Shown: piece after piece, positions 1 to 8,188 of the stretch
How the letters are laid out: each line of letters starts with the position of its first letter
Numbering within the stretch: position 1 is the first letter of the stretch
DNA from: Pseudonocardia petroleophila
GTDB lineage: Bacteria; Actinomycetota; Actinomycetes; Mycobacteriales; Pseudonocardiaceae
Direction of reading: 5' to 3'
DNA length: 64,000 bases
Assembly (NCBI RefSeq): GCF_014235185.1
Contig: NZ_CP060131.1
Span: forward strand, 2,363,501-2,427,500
Notes under the pieces: model-generated
Told to the model about the DNA's origin: nothing
The model's database searches: none
The model's input: only the letters and a program-made list of their open reading frames with translations
Translations under genes and position numbers: made by a program

Positions 1-2
1 AC

Positions 3-314
3 GCGGCCCGCGCCGCGGGTCATCCCGACGTCGTCGCGCCGCCCACCTTCGCCGTCACGTTCACGATGCCGCTGATCGAGGGCTTCCTGCGCGACCCGGC
101 GCTCGGCTGGGACTACTCGCGGATGGTCCACGGCGACCAGTCGATCGTGCTGCACCGCCCGATCCACGGCGGCGACGAGCTGGTCACCGTGATCCACGTC
201 GACGACCTCAGCACCCGTGCGGGCAGCCACATGCTCACGCTGCGCTGCGAGGTCTCCGACGTCGACGGCACCCCGGTCGCCACCACGAAGGCACTGCTGG
301 TGACGGCCGGATGA
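3..314 (+). CDS. hadA: (3R)-hydroxyacyl-ACP dehydratase subunit HadA, 3' part only
   Basis: The gene enters from the left edge, so its start and about a third of the protein are missing. The frame is open from base 3 and reads AARAAGHPDVVAPPTFAVTF before the visible Met at base 66. The fold is the hot-dog dehydratase type (MaoC-like N-terminal domain). In mycobacteria HadA pairs with HadB to dehydrate 3-hydroxyacyl-ACP during FAS-II chain elongation. The assignment rests on the APPTFAV segment and on the order hadA-hadB-tRNA-Trp-secE-nusG, which matches mycobacteria. The stop overlaps the hadB start by four bases (ATGA), so the two are translationally coupled. Whether the substrate is a mycolic-acid precursor or an ordinary fatty acid cannot be told here. 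Confidence 0.85.
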   Translation, partial: AARAAGHPDVVAPPTFAVTFTMPLIEGFLRDPALGWDYSRMVHGDQSIVLHRPIHGGDELVTVIHVDDLSTRAGSHMLTLRCEVSDVDGTPVATTKALLVTAG

Positions 315-721
315 GCGACGTCGAGAAGGGCACCGAGCTGCCCCCGCTGGAGCTGCGCGTCACCCGAGCCGACCTGGTCCGCTACGCGGGCGCCTCCGGC
401 GACCTCAACCCGATCCACTGGAGCGACCGCGTCGCCACCGGCGTCGGGCTCCCCGGCGTCATCGCGCACGGGATGCTGACGATGGCGCTGGCCGGCCGGT
501 TCGTCACGGCGTGGGTGGGCGACCCGTCCGCGGTGCGCAGCTACGGCGTCCGCTTCACCCGCCCCGTGGTCGTCCCCGACGACGACGAGGGCGCGCTGGT
601 CGAGCTGTCCGGCAAGGTCACCGACGTGACGGGCGGGATCGCCACGGTCGCGATCACCGCCCGGTTCGACGGGAAGACCGTGCTGGGGCGGGCCGTGGCC
701 GAGGTCGCGCTCCCGTCCTGA
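311..721 (+). CDS. hadB: (3R)-hydroxyacyl-ACP dehydratase subunit HadB (MaoC family)
   Basis: 136-residue single hot-dog domain, close to the usual HadB length. The hydratase-2 motif GDLNPIHW carries the catalytic pair Asp31 and His36. VIAHGMLTMALAG and WVGDPSAV follow, as in mycobacterial HadB. HadB supplies the active site and HadA helps bind the acyl chain; together they dehydrate 3-hydroxyacyl-ACP in fatty-acid elongation. The ATG lies inside the hadA stop region (ATGA overlap), giving a two-gene operon. No third subunit gene (hadC) follows; a small protein and tRNA-Trp come next. Confidence 0.92.
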   Translation: MSDVEKGTELPPLELRVTRADLVRYAGASGDLNPIHWSDRVATGVGLPGVIAHGMLTMALAGRFVTAWVGDPSAVRSYGVRFTRPVVVPDDDEGALVELSGKVTDVTGGIATVAITARFDGKTVLGRAVAEVALPS

Positions 722-800
722 GCACCCCGGGTCGCCGCCGTCGCGGCGGTGGGTCGATGCTGCGCGACGCACAGACGTACCCGACCGGAGGGAGCACGAC

Positions 801-1010
801 GTGAAGTTCGGCAAGCTCGTGGACAAGGCGTGGGAGGACAAGTCCGCCGAGGAGATCCTCGCGGCCCCGCCGTCCGCGCTCGAGGGTCTGAGCGAGCGGC
901 ACGACGCCATCCTCAAGGAGCTCGGCATCTCGACCGTCGCCGACCTGGGCAACTGGAAGTACGCGCAGCGCGCGGCCGCGCTCGTCGCGCTGGGCCCGCT
1001 CGACAAGTAG
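801..1010 (+). CDS. small conserved protein, possible helix-hairpin-helix fold
   Basis: 69 residues, GTG start with a clear GGAGGG at 787-792. The N-terminal half (KLVDKAWEDKSAEEILAAPP) looks helical. The second half (LEGLSERHDAILKELGISTV, then ADLGNWKYAQRAAALVAL) has the spacing of a helix-hairpin-helix: a helix, the G-I-S-T-V-A-D-L turn, then another helix. Small proteins of this general form occur in actinobacteria and cyanobacteria without known function, as far as I recall. It follows hadB by 79 bases and precedes tRNA-Trp. No catalytic residues can be recognised. It is likely a real gene because of the ribosome site and protein-like composition. Confidence 0.7.
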   Translation: MKFGKLVDKAWEDKSAEEILAAPPSALEGLSERHDAILKELGISTVADLGNWKYAQRAAALVALGPLDK

Positions 1011-1039
1011 GGCGGGCGGAACCGCCCCGTCGGGTGCCG

Positions 1040-1045
1040 TACACT
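1040..1045 (+). promoter_or_regulatory. putative -10 element for tRNA-Trp/secE
   Basis: TACACT fits the actinobacterial TANNNT -10 pattern and lies 71 bases before the tRNA. A 9-bp inverted repeat (1056-1064 with 1070-1078) follows and would lie in the leader. I see no good -35 hexamer at the right distance, so the call is tentative. Confidence 0.4.
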
Positions 1046-1115
1046 CGTCGTGCTGGGTGCGTCGTCACGCGACGCACCTCTCCGTCGGCGGGCAGGTCTC
1101 CCGGCGGGGTGGTCT

Positions 1116-1188
<73 letters not shown>

Positions 1189-1269
1189 CACTGCGTACAG
1201 GACGGAAGCAGCGGATCCGACCGGCAGTTCCTGCCGGTCGGCCATCCGACGGCGAGCTGGAGGACGGTC

Positions 1270-1611
1270 GTGACGGACGAGCGCGAGGCAAGCGAAGACG
1301 GGCGGGAACGCCCGGGCTCCGCTGCCGACCGTCGGGGTCGACGGGCCGGCTCCACGCCGACCGGCGGCGGCGACAAGGGTCGGGCCACCGCGGTCCGGGA
1401 CGGCCGTCCCGAGAAGGCCTCGCTGCCGAGCAGGCTGATCCGGTTCCTGCGCGAGGTGATAGCCGAGCTGCGCAAGGTCATCTGGCCCACGCGCAAGCAG
1501 CTCATCACCTACACGATCGTCGTGCTGGTCTTCGTGTCCTTCATGGTCGCGTTCGTCGCACTGCTGGATCTGGTGTTCGCGCAGGGTGTCACGTACCTGT
1601 TCGGCACGTGA
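1270..1611 (+). CDS. secE: preprotein translocase subunit SecE
   Basis: 113 residues from the GTG at 1270, chosen because GGAGG at 1259-1263 lies six bases before it; an earlier in-frame ATG lies inside the tRNA and is not credible. The first ~65 residues are charged, low-complexity and cytosolic. Then comes the conserved SecE segment ([20 protein letters not shown]) and one membrane helix (about residues 80-105). SecE clamps the SecY channel at the inner membrane; SecY is encoded at 53.5 kb here. It is followed after 34 bases by nusG, the standard pair. The long N-terminus is common in actinobacteria, whose SecE has one rather than three membrane helices. Confidence 0.95.
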   Translation: MTDEREASEDGRERPGSAADRRGRRAGSTPTGGGDKGRATAVRDGRPEKASLPSRLIRFLREVIAELRKVIWPTRKQLITYTIVVLVFVSFMVAFVALLDLVFAQGVTYLFGT

Positions 1612-1645
1612 CCCGGCACGACACGGAGAAGGAAGCGAGACGTAC

Positions 1646-2500
1646 GTGAGTTCCCCAGACGGCGGCACACAGCTGTCCGACAGCGAGATCGAGGCCAACG
1701 AGGCCGCGCTCGACGCCACGGCCGAGGCCACTCCCGACGCTGATCTCCCCGAGCAGGCCGTGCAGGACGCCGACGTCGAGGCCGCCCACGGCGCCGAGGT
1801 CGTGTCCGACAGCTACACCGAGGACGAGCCCGGGGCCGACGACGTCGCCACGGACGAGGTCGTGGAGCCGGAGGTCGAGGAAGAGGTCGACCCCGTCGAG
1901 GAGATGCGGGCCGCGCTGCGGCGCGCGCCCGGCGACTGGTACGTCGTGCACTCCTACGCCGGCTACGAGAACAAGGTGAAGACCAACCTCGAGACGCGCG
2001 TGCAGACGCTCGACGTCGAGGACTTCATCTTCCAGGTCGAGGTGCCCACCGAGGAGGTCACCGAGATCAAGAACGGCCAGCGCAAGCAGGTGCAGCGCAA
2101 GGTGCTGCCCGGCTACATCCTGGTCCGGATGGATCTCAACGACCAGTCGTGGGGCGCCGTGCGCAACACGCCCGGCGTCACCGGGTTCGTGGGTGCCACC
2201 TCGAAGCCCTCGCCGCTCACCCACGACGAGGTCATCAAGTTCCTGCTGCCCAAGGTCGAGCCGAAGCCGGCCGCCGCGGGTGGCAAGGCCGACTCCGGCG
2301 CGAGCACGGGCGGCAAGCCCACGGTCGAGGTCGACTTCGAGGTCGGCGAGTCCGTCACCGTCATGGACGGTCCGTTCGCCACGCTCCCGGCCACCATCAA
2401 CGAGGTCAACATCGACGCCCAGAAGCTCAAGGTGCTGGTGTCGATCTTCGGCCGCGAGACCCCTGTCGAGCTGGCATTCAGCCAGGTCTCCAAGATCTAG
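1646..2500 (+). CDS. nusG: transcription termination/antitermination factor NusG
   Basis: 284 residues from the GTG at 1646, preceded by a GGAGAAGG tract. The first ~90 residues are very rich in Glu and Asp and look disordered. The NGN domain then begins at [20 protein letters not shown] and contains [11 protein letters not shown]. The C-terminal KOW domain is seen at [19 protein letters not shown], with a 25-residue Lys/Gly/Ala linker before it. NusG binds RNA polymerase (rpoB-rpoC at 28.6-36.1 kb) and modulates pausing, Rho termination and coupling to the ribosome through S10. Cotranscribed with secE and, 15 bases later, rplK. The protein is longer than the ~180 residues of E. coli NusG only because of the acidic N-terminus. 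Confidence 0.96.
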   Translation: MSSPDGGTQLSDSEIEANEAALDATAEATPDADLPEQAVQDADVEAAHGAEVVSDSYTEDEPGADDVATDEVVEPEVEEEVDPVEEMRAALRRAPGDWYVVHSYAGYENKVKTNLETRVQTLDVEDFIFQVEVPTEEVTEIKNGQRKQVQRKVLPGYILVRMDLNDQSWGAVRNTPGVTGFVGATSKPSPLTHDEVIKFLLPKVEPKPAAAGGKADSGASTGGKPTVEVDFEVGESVTVMDGPFATLPATINEVNIDAQKLKVLVSIFGRETPVELAFSQVSKI

Positions 2501-2515
2501 TACGAGGACACAGAG

Positions 2516-2950
2516 ATGCCCCCCAAGAAGCGGAAGCTCTCCGCGATCATCAAGCTCCAGATCAAGGCCGGGGCCGCGACCCCGGCCCCGCCGGTCGGCC
2601 CCGCGCTCGGCCAGCACGGCGTCAACATCATGGAGTTCTGCAAGGCCTACAACGCCGCCACCGAGGCGCAGCGCGGCGACATCGTGCCGGTCGAGATCTC
2701 GGTGTTCGAGGACCGCTCGTTCACCTTCGCTCTCAAGACCCCGCCCGCGGCGCGTCTGCTGCTCAAGGCGGCCGGTGTGGAGAAGGGCAGCGGCGAGCCG
2801 CACAAGACCAAGGTCGCCTCGGTGACCATGGACCAGGTGCGCTCCATCGCCCAGACCAAGATGGCCGATCTGAACGCCGACGACATCGAGCAGGCCGCGA
2901 AGATCATCGCCGGCACCGCGCGCTCGATGGGCATCACGATCAAGGGCTGA
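2516..2950 (+). CDS. rplK: 50S ribosomal protein L11
   Basis: 144 residues, the usual length. The N-terminal domain has [20 protein letters not shown] with the [16 protein letters not shown] motif that lies in the GTPase-associated centre and binds thiostrepton. The C-terminal rRNA-binding domain ends with [11 protein letters not shown]11 binds 23S rRNA helices 43/44 and helps recruit EF-G and EF-Tu, both encoded downstream in this window. It forms the L11 operon with rplA, 74 bases apart. Confidence 0.97.
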   Translation: MPPKKRKLSAIIKLQIKAGAATPAPPVGPALGQHGVNIMEFCKAYNAATEAQRGDIVPVEISVFEDRSFTFALKTPPAARLLLKAAGVEKGSGEPHKTKVASVTMDQVRSIAQTKMADLNADDIEQAAKIIAGTARSMGITIKG

Positions 2951-3024
2951 GCACCACCCCCCCTGCATGCGTGGGAGAGCCGGGCGCGGCTCGCACCACG
3001 ACCTGAACGAGACTGAGGATTCAG

Positions 3025-3747
3025 ATGGCACAGCGCAGCAAGGCCTACCGCGAAGCCGCGGAGAAGATCGACAAGGACAACCTGTACACGCCGCTCCAGG
3101 CCGCCAACCTGGCCAAGGAGACGGCGAGCACGAAGATGGACGCCACCGTCGAGGTCGCGATGCGCCTCGGTGTCGACCCCCGCAAGGCCGACCAGATGGT
3201 CCGCGGCACGGTCAACCTGCCGCACGGCACGGGCAAGACCGCCCGCGTCATCGTGTTCGCCACCGGTGACAAGGCCGCCGAGGCCGAGGCCGCCGGCGCC
3301 GACGTCGTGGGCGCCGAGGACCTCATCGAGCGGATCCAGGGCGGGTGGCTCGACTTCGACGCCGCCATCGCCACCCCGGACCAGATGGCCAAGGTCGGCC
3401 GGATCGCCCGCATCCTGGGCCCGCGCGGCCTGATGCCGAACCCGAAGACCGGCACCGTGACGCCCGACGTCACCAAGGCGGTCAACGACATCAAGGGCGG
3501 AAAGATCAACTTCCGCGTCGACAAGCAGGCCAACCTGCACATGGTGATCGGCAAGGCGTCGTTCGACACCGAGAAGCTGGTGGAGAACTACGGCGCCGCG
3601 CTGGACGAGATCCTGCGCGCCAAGCCGAGTGCGGCCAAGGGCAAGTACATCAAGAAGATCACGGTGAGCACGACGACGGGACCGGGCATCCCCGTCGACC
3701 CGCTGCGCACCCGCAACCTCCTGGTGGACGAGACCCCCTCGGCCTGA
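3025..3747 (+). CDS. rplA: 50S ribosomal protein L1
   Basis: 240 residues, full length. Signature [20 protein letters not shown] (from about residue 126) and [20 protein letters not shown] are typical of L1. L1 binds the mobile stalk of 23S rRNA near the E site and, in many bacteria, represses translation of its own L11-L1 mRNA. The gene ends 12 bases before a very strong hairpin, so the secE-nusG-rplK-rplA unit stops here; rplJ-rplL lie 20 kb further on, separated by accessory genes and the mce operon. Confidence 0.97.
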   Translation: MAQRSKAYREAAEKIDKDNLYTPLQAANLAKETASTKMDATVEVAMRLGVDPRKADQMVRGTVNLPHGTGKTARVIVFATGDKAAEAEAAGADVVGAEDLIERIQGGWLDFDAAIATPDQMAKVGRIARILGPRGLMPNPKTGTVTPDVTKAVNDIKGGKINFRVDKQANLHMVIGKASFDTEKLVENYGAALDEILRAKPSAAKGKYIKKITVSTTTGPGIPVDPLRTRNLLVDETPSA

Positions 3748-3758
3748 CACCGGACGCT

Positions 3759-3805
3759 CGACGAACGCCCCCGCCGCCCGATCCGGGCCGCGGGGGCGTT
3801 CGTCG
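3759..3805. terminator. bidirectional terminator between rplA and the CoA racemase gene
   Basis: A perfect 16-bp inverted repeat (3759-3774 with 3790-3805) around a 15-base loop. It sits between two convergent genes and can serve both. There is no U-tract, as is usual in high-GC actinobacteria. Confidence 0.85.
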
Positions 3806-3813
3806 TCCGGGGG

Positions 3814-4902
3814 TCAGCGCCAGTCGGCGAGCACCGACTCCACGTCCTCCGGGGCGGCGGGCGCCCCCGGGAGGTCCGGGACCGTGCGGGAGAAGCGGGG
3901 GGCGGGGGCGGCCTGCGCTACGCCGTCGGACTCCACGATCGTCGAGCGCGCCGCGATGTGCGGGTGCGCCGCGACCTCCCCGAACGCGAGCACGGGCGTG
4001 ACGCACGCGTCGGTGCCGCCGAAGACCGCGGCCCACTCGTCGCGGGTGCGGCCGGCGAAGGCCTCGGTGAACCGCGCGCGCAGCACGGGCCACTGCTCGC
4101 GGTCGTACTGCGGCGGCAGGTCGGCGGGGTCGATGCCCAGCCCGGTGAGCAGTGCCGCGTAGAACTGCGGCTCCAGCGACCCGACGGCGACGTGCTTGCC
4201 GTCGGCGCAGGTGTAGGTGTCGTAGAAGGGCGCGTGGCCGTCGAGGACGTTGGAGCCGCGCTCGTCGAGCCAGATCTTCCGCGACAGGAAGCCCCAGAAC
4301 ATCTGGCTCAGCAGCGACGCCCCGTCGACCATCGCGGCGTCGACGACCTGGCCCTGCCCGGACCGCCCCGCCTCCCACAGCGCGGAGAGCACCCCGACGA
4401 CGACCAGCATCGAGCCGCCGCCGAAGTCGCCGACCAGGTTCAGCGGCGGCACCGGGCGCTCGCCGGCCCGGCCGATGGCGTGCAGCGCACCGGTCAGCGA
4501 GATGTAGTTGATGTCGTGCCCGGCGCGCTGGGCCATCGGGCCGTCCTGGCCCCAGCCGGTCATCCGGGCGTAGACCAGCTTCGGGTTGCGCGCGTGGCAG
4601 TCGGCCGGGCCCACGCCGAGCCGCTCGGTGACGCCGGGCCGGTAGCCCTCGATCAGCACGTCGGCCCGCTCGGCCAGCCGCAGGACCGTCTCGACCCCCT
4701 CGGGCGACTTGAGGTCGGCGGCCACCCGGCGACGGCCGCGCAGCGTCGGGTCGGGGGCGTCGGCGTCGCCGAGCTGCAGCCCGCCCGGCCGGTCCACGCG
4801 CACGACCTGGGCCCCCAGGTCGGCGAGGATCATCGCGGCGTGCGGGCCCGGTCCGATCCCGGCCAGCTCCACGACCTTGCACCCTGCCAGCGGTCCACTC
4901 AC
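3814..4902 (-). CDS. CaiB/BaiF family protein, probable alpha-methylacyl-CoA racemase
   Basis: 362 residues from a GTG at 4902, chosen because GAGGAGG lies eight bases before it; a longer frame exists but has no ribosome site. The CaiB/BaiF fold is seen in [37 protein letters not shown] and [34 protein letters not shown] and [11 protein letters not shown] hold the His and Asp that act as acid/base in mycobacterial Mcr, and the length equals that of Mcr. Such enzymes epimerise 2-methyl-branched acyl-CoAs so that beta-oxidation can proceed; some relatives are CoA transferases, which remains the alternative. It follows a MocR regulator by 31 bases on the same strand and may be cotranscribed with it. 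Confidence 0.85.
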   Translation of the reverse strand: MSGPLAGCKVVELAGIGPGPHAAMILADLGAQVVRVDRPGGLQLGDADAPDPTLRGRRRVAADLKSPEGVETVLRLAERADVLIEGYRPGVTERLGVGPADCHARNPKLVYARMTGWGQDGPMAQRAGHDINYISLTGALHAIGRAGERPVPPLNLVGDFGGGSMLVVVGVLSALWEAGRSGQGQVVDAAMVDGASLLSQMFWGFLSRKIWLDERGSNVLDGHAPFYDTYTCADGKHVAVGSLEPQFYAALLTGLGIDPADLPPQYDREQWPVLRARFTEAFAGRTRDEWAAVFGGTDACVTPVLAFGEVAAHPHIAARSTIVESDGVAQAAPAPRFSRTVPDLPGAPAAPEDVESVLADWR

Positions 4903-4933
4903 CCAAAGCCTCCTCGTGATCGTCGAGCCGACA

Positions 4934-6403
4934 CTAGGCGACCGCCACCGGTTCGGCGGTCGCACCCGCGTCGACGTGGTCGAGCCCGCGCCAGGCCAGC
5001 AGCAGCCGCTCCAGCGCGGCGTCGATGCGTTCGGGCCGCAGCGTGTAGGGCAGGCGCAGCCGCCGCTCGAACGCGCCGTCGAGCCCGAAGCGCGGTCCGG
5101 CGGCCAGCAGCACGTCGTGGCGGCGGGCGGCGACCGCGAGCCGGCTCGACACCGGTTCGCCGAGGTCGACCCACAGGCTCAGCCCGCCGCCGGGCCGCGA
5201 CGGCCGCCAGTGCGGGAAGTCCGCGGCGAGCCGTCCGAGCAGGTGGGCCCGCGCGGCGGTCAGCTCGGTGCGCCGCGCCGCGCTCACGGCGTCGACGTCG
5301 GCGAGCAGACGCGCGACGACGAGCTGCTCCAGCGCGGGCCCGCCGAGGTCGATCGACGCCCGCAGCGCCGCCAGCCGCCGGACCGTCGAGGCCGAGCCCC
5401 GGATCCACCCGACGCGCAGCCCGCCCCAGAACACCTTGCTCGCCGACCCGACGGTGAGCAGGTGCGCGGAGTCGCCGAACGTCGCCACCGGCGGGGGCAG
5501 CGGCCCGTCGAGCGCGAGCTCGGCCAGCGTCTCGTCGACGACGAGCGCGGTGCCGGTGCGGCGGGTGAGGTCGACGAGCCGCTCGCGGCCCGCGGCGTCG
5601 AGCACGGCGCCGGTGGGGTTCTGGAACTCCGGGATGACGTACGCCAGGCGCGGGGCGGCGTCGCGGACGGCGGCGGCGAGCAGGTCGAGGTCCCAGCTCC
5701 CGGTGCCGTCCGGGCCCGCGCCCATCGGCAGCGGCACGGCCCGGGCGCCGCGGGCCGCGACGGCGTCGAGGGCGTTGGGGTAGGTCGGGTGCTCGACGAG
5801 GACGCGGTCCCCGGGTGCGGTGAACGCGGCGAGCACCAGCCCGATCGCGCTCTGCGCGCCCGCGGTGACCAGCACCTGGTCCGGCGAGGTGGGCAGCCCG
5901 CGGTGGGTGAACCGGTCGGCGATCGCGGTGCGCAGCGCGGGGAGCCCGAGCAGGTCGTAGCCGTGGCCGCCGAGCAGGGCGTCGAGGTCGTGGACGGCGC
6001 CCGCCGCGGCCCGGCGCAGCTCCTCTCCGGGCGCGGGGAGGGCGGCGTGGGCCAGGTCGTACAGCGACCGGTCGCCGTGCGGGGAGAACGGCGACTGCGT
6101 CGTGGCGCCCGCGGGACCGTCGGGGAGCCGGGTCCAGCTGCCGGACCCGCGCCTGCTGAGCAGGACGCCGGCGTCGCGCAGCGCGTCGTAGGCGGCGGCG
6201 ACGGTGGTGCGGCTGACGCCCAGCGCCCCGGCCAGCTCGCGCTCGGCGGGCACCCGCGTCTGCAGCGGGAGCCGCCCGTCCAGGACGAGGAGCCGGACGC
6301 GGTCGGCGAGCGCGTCGGCGAGACCCCGCCCGTCCGGTGGCCGCCACTCGCCGAGCAGCCGGGCGAAGCTGCGCGCGCCGATCCGACGGTCCACGTCGTT
6401 CAT
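4934..6403 (-). CDS. MocR-type regulator (GntR winged helix fused to aminotransferase-like domain)
   Basis: 489 residues from the ATG at 6403, with AAGGTGG just upstream; the frame stays open further 5' but that part is shadow sequence. Residues ~25-90 form a GntR winged helix ([20 protein letters not shown]). The rest is a fold-type I aminotransferase domain with [11 protein letters not shown] around residues 255-265, ALVVDET around 286, and the PLP-binding lysine at about residue 323 in GSASKVF. MocR proteins use PLP, or an amine adduct of it, as signal and usually control neighbouring genes. An inverted repeat lies 19 bases upstream of the start. The CoA racemase follows downstream. The effector is unknown. 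Confidence 0.88.
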   Translation of the reverse strand: MNDVDRRIGARSFARLLGEWRPPDGRGLADALADRVRLLVLDGRLPLQTRVPAERELAGALGVSRTTVAAAYDALRDAGVLLSRRGSGSWTRLPDGPAGATTQSPFSPHGDRSLYDLAHAALPAPGEELRRAAAGAVHDLDALLGGHGYDLLGLPALRTAIADRFTHRGLPTSPDQVLVTAGAQSAIGLVLAAFTAPGDRVLVEHPTYPNALDAVAARGARAVPLPMGAGPDGTGSWDLDLLAAAVRDAAPRLAYVIPEFQNPTGAVLDAAGRERLVDLTRRTGTALVVDETLAELALDGPLPPPVATFGDSAHLLTVGSASKVFWGGLRVGWIRGSASTVRRLAALRASIDLGGPALEQLVVARLLADVDAVSAARRTELTAARAHLLGRLAADFPHWRPSRPGGGLSLWVDLGEPVSSRLAVAARRHDVLLAAGPRFGLDGAFERRLRLPYTLRPERIDAALERLLLAWRGLDHVDAGATAEPVAVA

Positions 6404-6421
6404 GGGGTCCACCTTCCCGGA

Positions 6422-6446
6422 ATTGGCCTTCGATGCCAAGGCCAAT
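6422..6446. promoter_or_regulatory. palindromic operator candidate for the MocR regulator
   Basis: Perfect 9-bp inverted repeat ATTGGCCTT (6422-6430) and AAGGCCAAT (6438-6446) with a 7-base spacer. It is AT-richer than its surroundings and lies between the MocR start (6403, minus) and a divergent small ORF (6457, plus). Position and symmetry suggest autoregulation and control of the divergent gene. Confidence 0.6.
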
Positions 6447-6456
6447 CGGGGTGACG

Positions 6457-6687
6457 ATGGACGGCATGGAGATCTGGGTGTACGTCGTCCTCGTCCTGAT
6501 CGCCGTCGCGGCCCCCCGCTACGGCGTCGACAGCCGCTGGGGTCCGCCGGACGGACGCGGGCGCACACCGTGGGGCGACCTCGCCCTGCTGCGTCGGGTG
6601 CTGCAGCGTCAGGTGTTCCAGTCCCAGGTGCCGCGGGCGAAGACGGCGAGCGTGTGCCCGCCGTCGTCGCGCTGCTCGGCGCTGTAG
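6457..6687 (+). CDS. small single-pass membrane protein, unknown function (tentative)
   Basis: 76 residues from ATG 6457; a second ATG at 6466 is equally possible. The N-terminus is a membrane helix (WVYVVLVLIAVAAP) followed by YGVDSRWGPPDGRGRTPWGD, a pattern I associate with short actinobacterial membrane proteins, then a basic tail. It starts 10 bases after the MocR operator and would be the divergent partner of that gene. The last 79 bases overlap the minus-strand gene at 6609-6872, and the C-terminal residues look non-native, so the true protein may be frameshifted or the reading frame may not be a gene. Confidence 0.4.
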   Translation: MDGMEIWVYVVLVLIAVAAPRYGVDSRWGPPDGRGRTPWGDLALLRRVLQRQVFQSQVPRAKTASVCPPSSRCSAL

Positions 6688-6872
6688 TGGTAGCGGCCGG
6701 GCTGCCACCCCTCGTGCGTCGCCACGGCCCCGAGGTAGGCGGCGGCCCACCGCTGCCACTCGTCGACGACCTCGGGCAGCGGCTCGGGGGCGTCGCACAC
6801 GACGTCGGTGAACGGGTGGAAGTTGCCCCGCAGGCCGGTCCACATCCGCACGTCGAGCCACACCTGGTCCAT
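6609..6872 (-). CDS. small protein of unknown function
   Basis: 87 residues, rich in Trp and aromatic residues (VWLDVRMWTGLRGNFHPFTD; EVVDEWQRWAAAYLGAVATH; ending GTWDWNT). It reads like a folded soluble protein rather than shadow sequence. There is no Shine-Dalgarno site, but GATACT (+ strand 6881-6886 complement) lies eight bases before the ATG, so transcription may start at the start codon. I do not recognise the family. It lies between the SCP2-like gene and the MocR region, converging on the small membrane ORF. Confidence 0.6.
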   Translation of the reverse strand: MDQVWLDVRMWTGLRGNFHPFTDVVCDAPEPLPEVVDEWQRWAAAYLGAVATHEGWQPGRYHYSAEQRDDGGHTLAVFARGTWDWNT

Positions 6873-6928
6873 GGACCGGGAGTATCGGGCTGCCCGCGAT
6901 CGGCGGCCCGGCGGATCACCCGATCGAG

Positions 6929-7339
6929 CTACGCGTCGAGGAGGTCCGACCGCCCGGCCGACTCCAGGTGCGCGCGGTAGGGGCCGAACAGCTGCTTGGC
7001 CAGCGGCAGCACCTTGAGCAGCTTCGCGACCGGCCCCTTCGCCCGGACCTGCCCCTTGGCCAGCGCCACCGGCAGGATCACCTTGCCGAGCCAGAACCGG
7101 TTGCCGGTGTCGGCGGTCATGAACAGCTCGACGTTGGGCTCCGGGCCCAGGCCCGCGCCCTCGTGGATCTCCTTGCCCGGCATGTCGACGGTGATCACCG
7201 CGTCCGGGTCGGTATAGGTGATGCGCAGGACGATGCCGGTGGGTTCGAGCTTGGCGACGAGGTCGGCGTCGTCCATGCCGCGCCGGAACACCCCGCCCAG
7301 GAACTCGTAGACCTCTGCCTCGCTGCTGAACGCCGCCAC
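6929..7339 (-). CDS. SCP2 sterol-binding-domain-like protein
   Basis: 136 residues from a GTG at 7339 with AAGGGG six bases upstream. The middle (TDPDAVITVDM, then EPNVELFMTADTGNRFWLGK, VILPVALAKGQVRAKGPVAK) fits the SCP2 lipid-binding fold: beta strands, a helix entering a hydrophobic cavity, and the GQVRAKGPVAKLLKVLP element near the end. Such stand-alone SCP2 proteins bind sterols, fatty acids or acyl-CoAs and are common beside lipid catabolic genes in actinobacteria. No catalytic domain is attached. It is 119 bases downstream of the response regulator on the same strand. Confidence 0.7.
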   Translation of the reverse strand: MAAFSSEAEVYEFLGGVFRRGMDDADLVAKLEPTGIVLRITYTDPDAVITVDMPGKEIHEGAGLGPEPNVELFMTADTGNRFWLGKVILPVALAKGQVRAKGPVAKLLKVLPLAKQLFGPYRAHLESAGRSDLLDA

Positions 7340-7458
7340 GTCGGCCCCTTCGCTGGGATGGATGCTGGTCGCAGGAGTCTGGCGCACCGCGGCGGCCGCG
7401 CGCAGGACCACGAACGGGCCATGTGCGGCCCGTGCGGGCCAGGGCCGCCGCTCCCGGT

Positions 7459-8130
7459 TCAGCGCCCGGAGCCGCCGTCGGTGTCGTCGAGCAGGCCGTA
7501 GCGCCCGGCCAGCGCGGCCGCCTCGATCCGGTTGGCCGCGCCGAGCCGGTGCAGCAGGGAGGCGATCATGCGCTTGGCGGTGCGCTCGCTGACCAGCATC
7601 GGCTTCGCGATCTCGCTGGTCTCCAGGCCGCGGGCCAGCAGCCGCCACAGCGCCACCTCGCGCGGGCCCAGGCGCTCCAGCAGCCCGTCCCCGGTGCGGT
7701 CGCCCGCCGCGAGCAGGGCGTCGAGCAGGTCGGGGCGCACCACCCGGACCCCGGCCAGGATGGCCAGCAGCGGCGCCACCAGCACCTCCGGGTCCGCCGA
7801 CTTGCCCAGGAACCCGCCGGCGCCCGCCCGCAGCGCCGCGGTGGCCAGCGCGAGGTCGTCGGTGCCGGAGAGGGCGAGGACGTGCGTCCGCGGGTAGGCG
7901 GCGGTGATCCGCCGGATCGTCTCGACGCCGCCGAGCGGGGGCAGCGCGAGGTCGACGATCGCGATGTCGGCCGCCTCGCGCCCGACGAGGGCGACCGCGT
8001 CCTCGCCCGCCGTGGTGGAGCCGGCCACGACGAAGGTGTCGCCCGCGCGCGACTCCAGCAGCAGGGCGAGGCCCTGCGAGAAGAGGGCGTGGTCGTCGAC
8101 GATGACCACGACGTAGCGGCCGTCGCGCAC
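7459..8130 (-). CDS. NarL/FixJ-type response regulator
   Basis: 223 residues from the GTG at 8130. The receiver domain has the acidic pair Asp12-Asp13, the phospho-acceptor Asp60 in AIVDLALPPLGG, Ser88, and Lys110 in FLGKSADP. A LuxR-type helix-turn-helix follows at residues ~152-212 (LGPREVALWRLLARGLETSE), but its recognition helix (VSERTAKRMIASLL) departs from the common sequence. TAGGGT (minus strand, complement of 8139-8144) lies eight bases before the GTG and no ribosome site is visible, so the mRNA is probably leaderless. It is divergent from dinB-like and histidine-kinase genes; whether that kinase is its partner is uncertain. Confidence 0.9.
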   Translation of the reverse strand: MRDGRYVVVIVDDHALFSQGLALLLESRAGDTFVVAGSTTAGEDAVALVGREAADIAIVDLALPPLGGVETIRRITAAYPRTHVLALSGTDDLALATAALRAGAGGFLGKSADPEVLVAPLLAILAGVRVVRPDLLDALLAAGDRTGDGLLERLGPREVALWRLLARGLETSEIAKPMLVSERTAKRMIASLLHRLGAANRIEAAALAGRYGLLDDTDGGSGR

Positions 8131-8138
8131 GGGACGGG

Positions 8139-8180
8139 ACCCTAAACCAGGCGACGGGCGGCGGGCGCCGGCCCTACCGT
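8139..8180. promoter_or_regulatory. divergent leaderless-type promoters
   Basis: Two TANNNT elements back to back: TAGGGT on the minus strand (8144 down to 8139), eight bases before the response-regulator GTG, and TACCGT on the plus strand (8175-8180), eight bases before the DinB-family GTG. Neither gene has a ribosome-binding site. Confidence 0.55.
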
Positions 8181-8188
8181 CCGCGCTC

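Noticed and set aside
4709-6454. A long plus-strand frame across the CoA racemase and MocR genes
   Set aside because: Typical complement composition; minus-strand genes have clear motifs.
7411-7433. A terminator after the response regulator
   Set aside because: A 7-bp stem (7414-7420 with 7427-7433) exists but is short for this GC content, so it was not listed as a feature.
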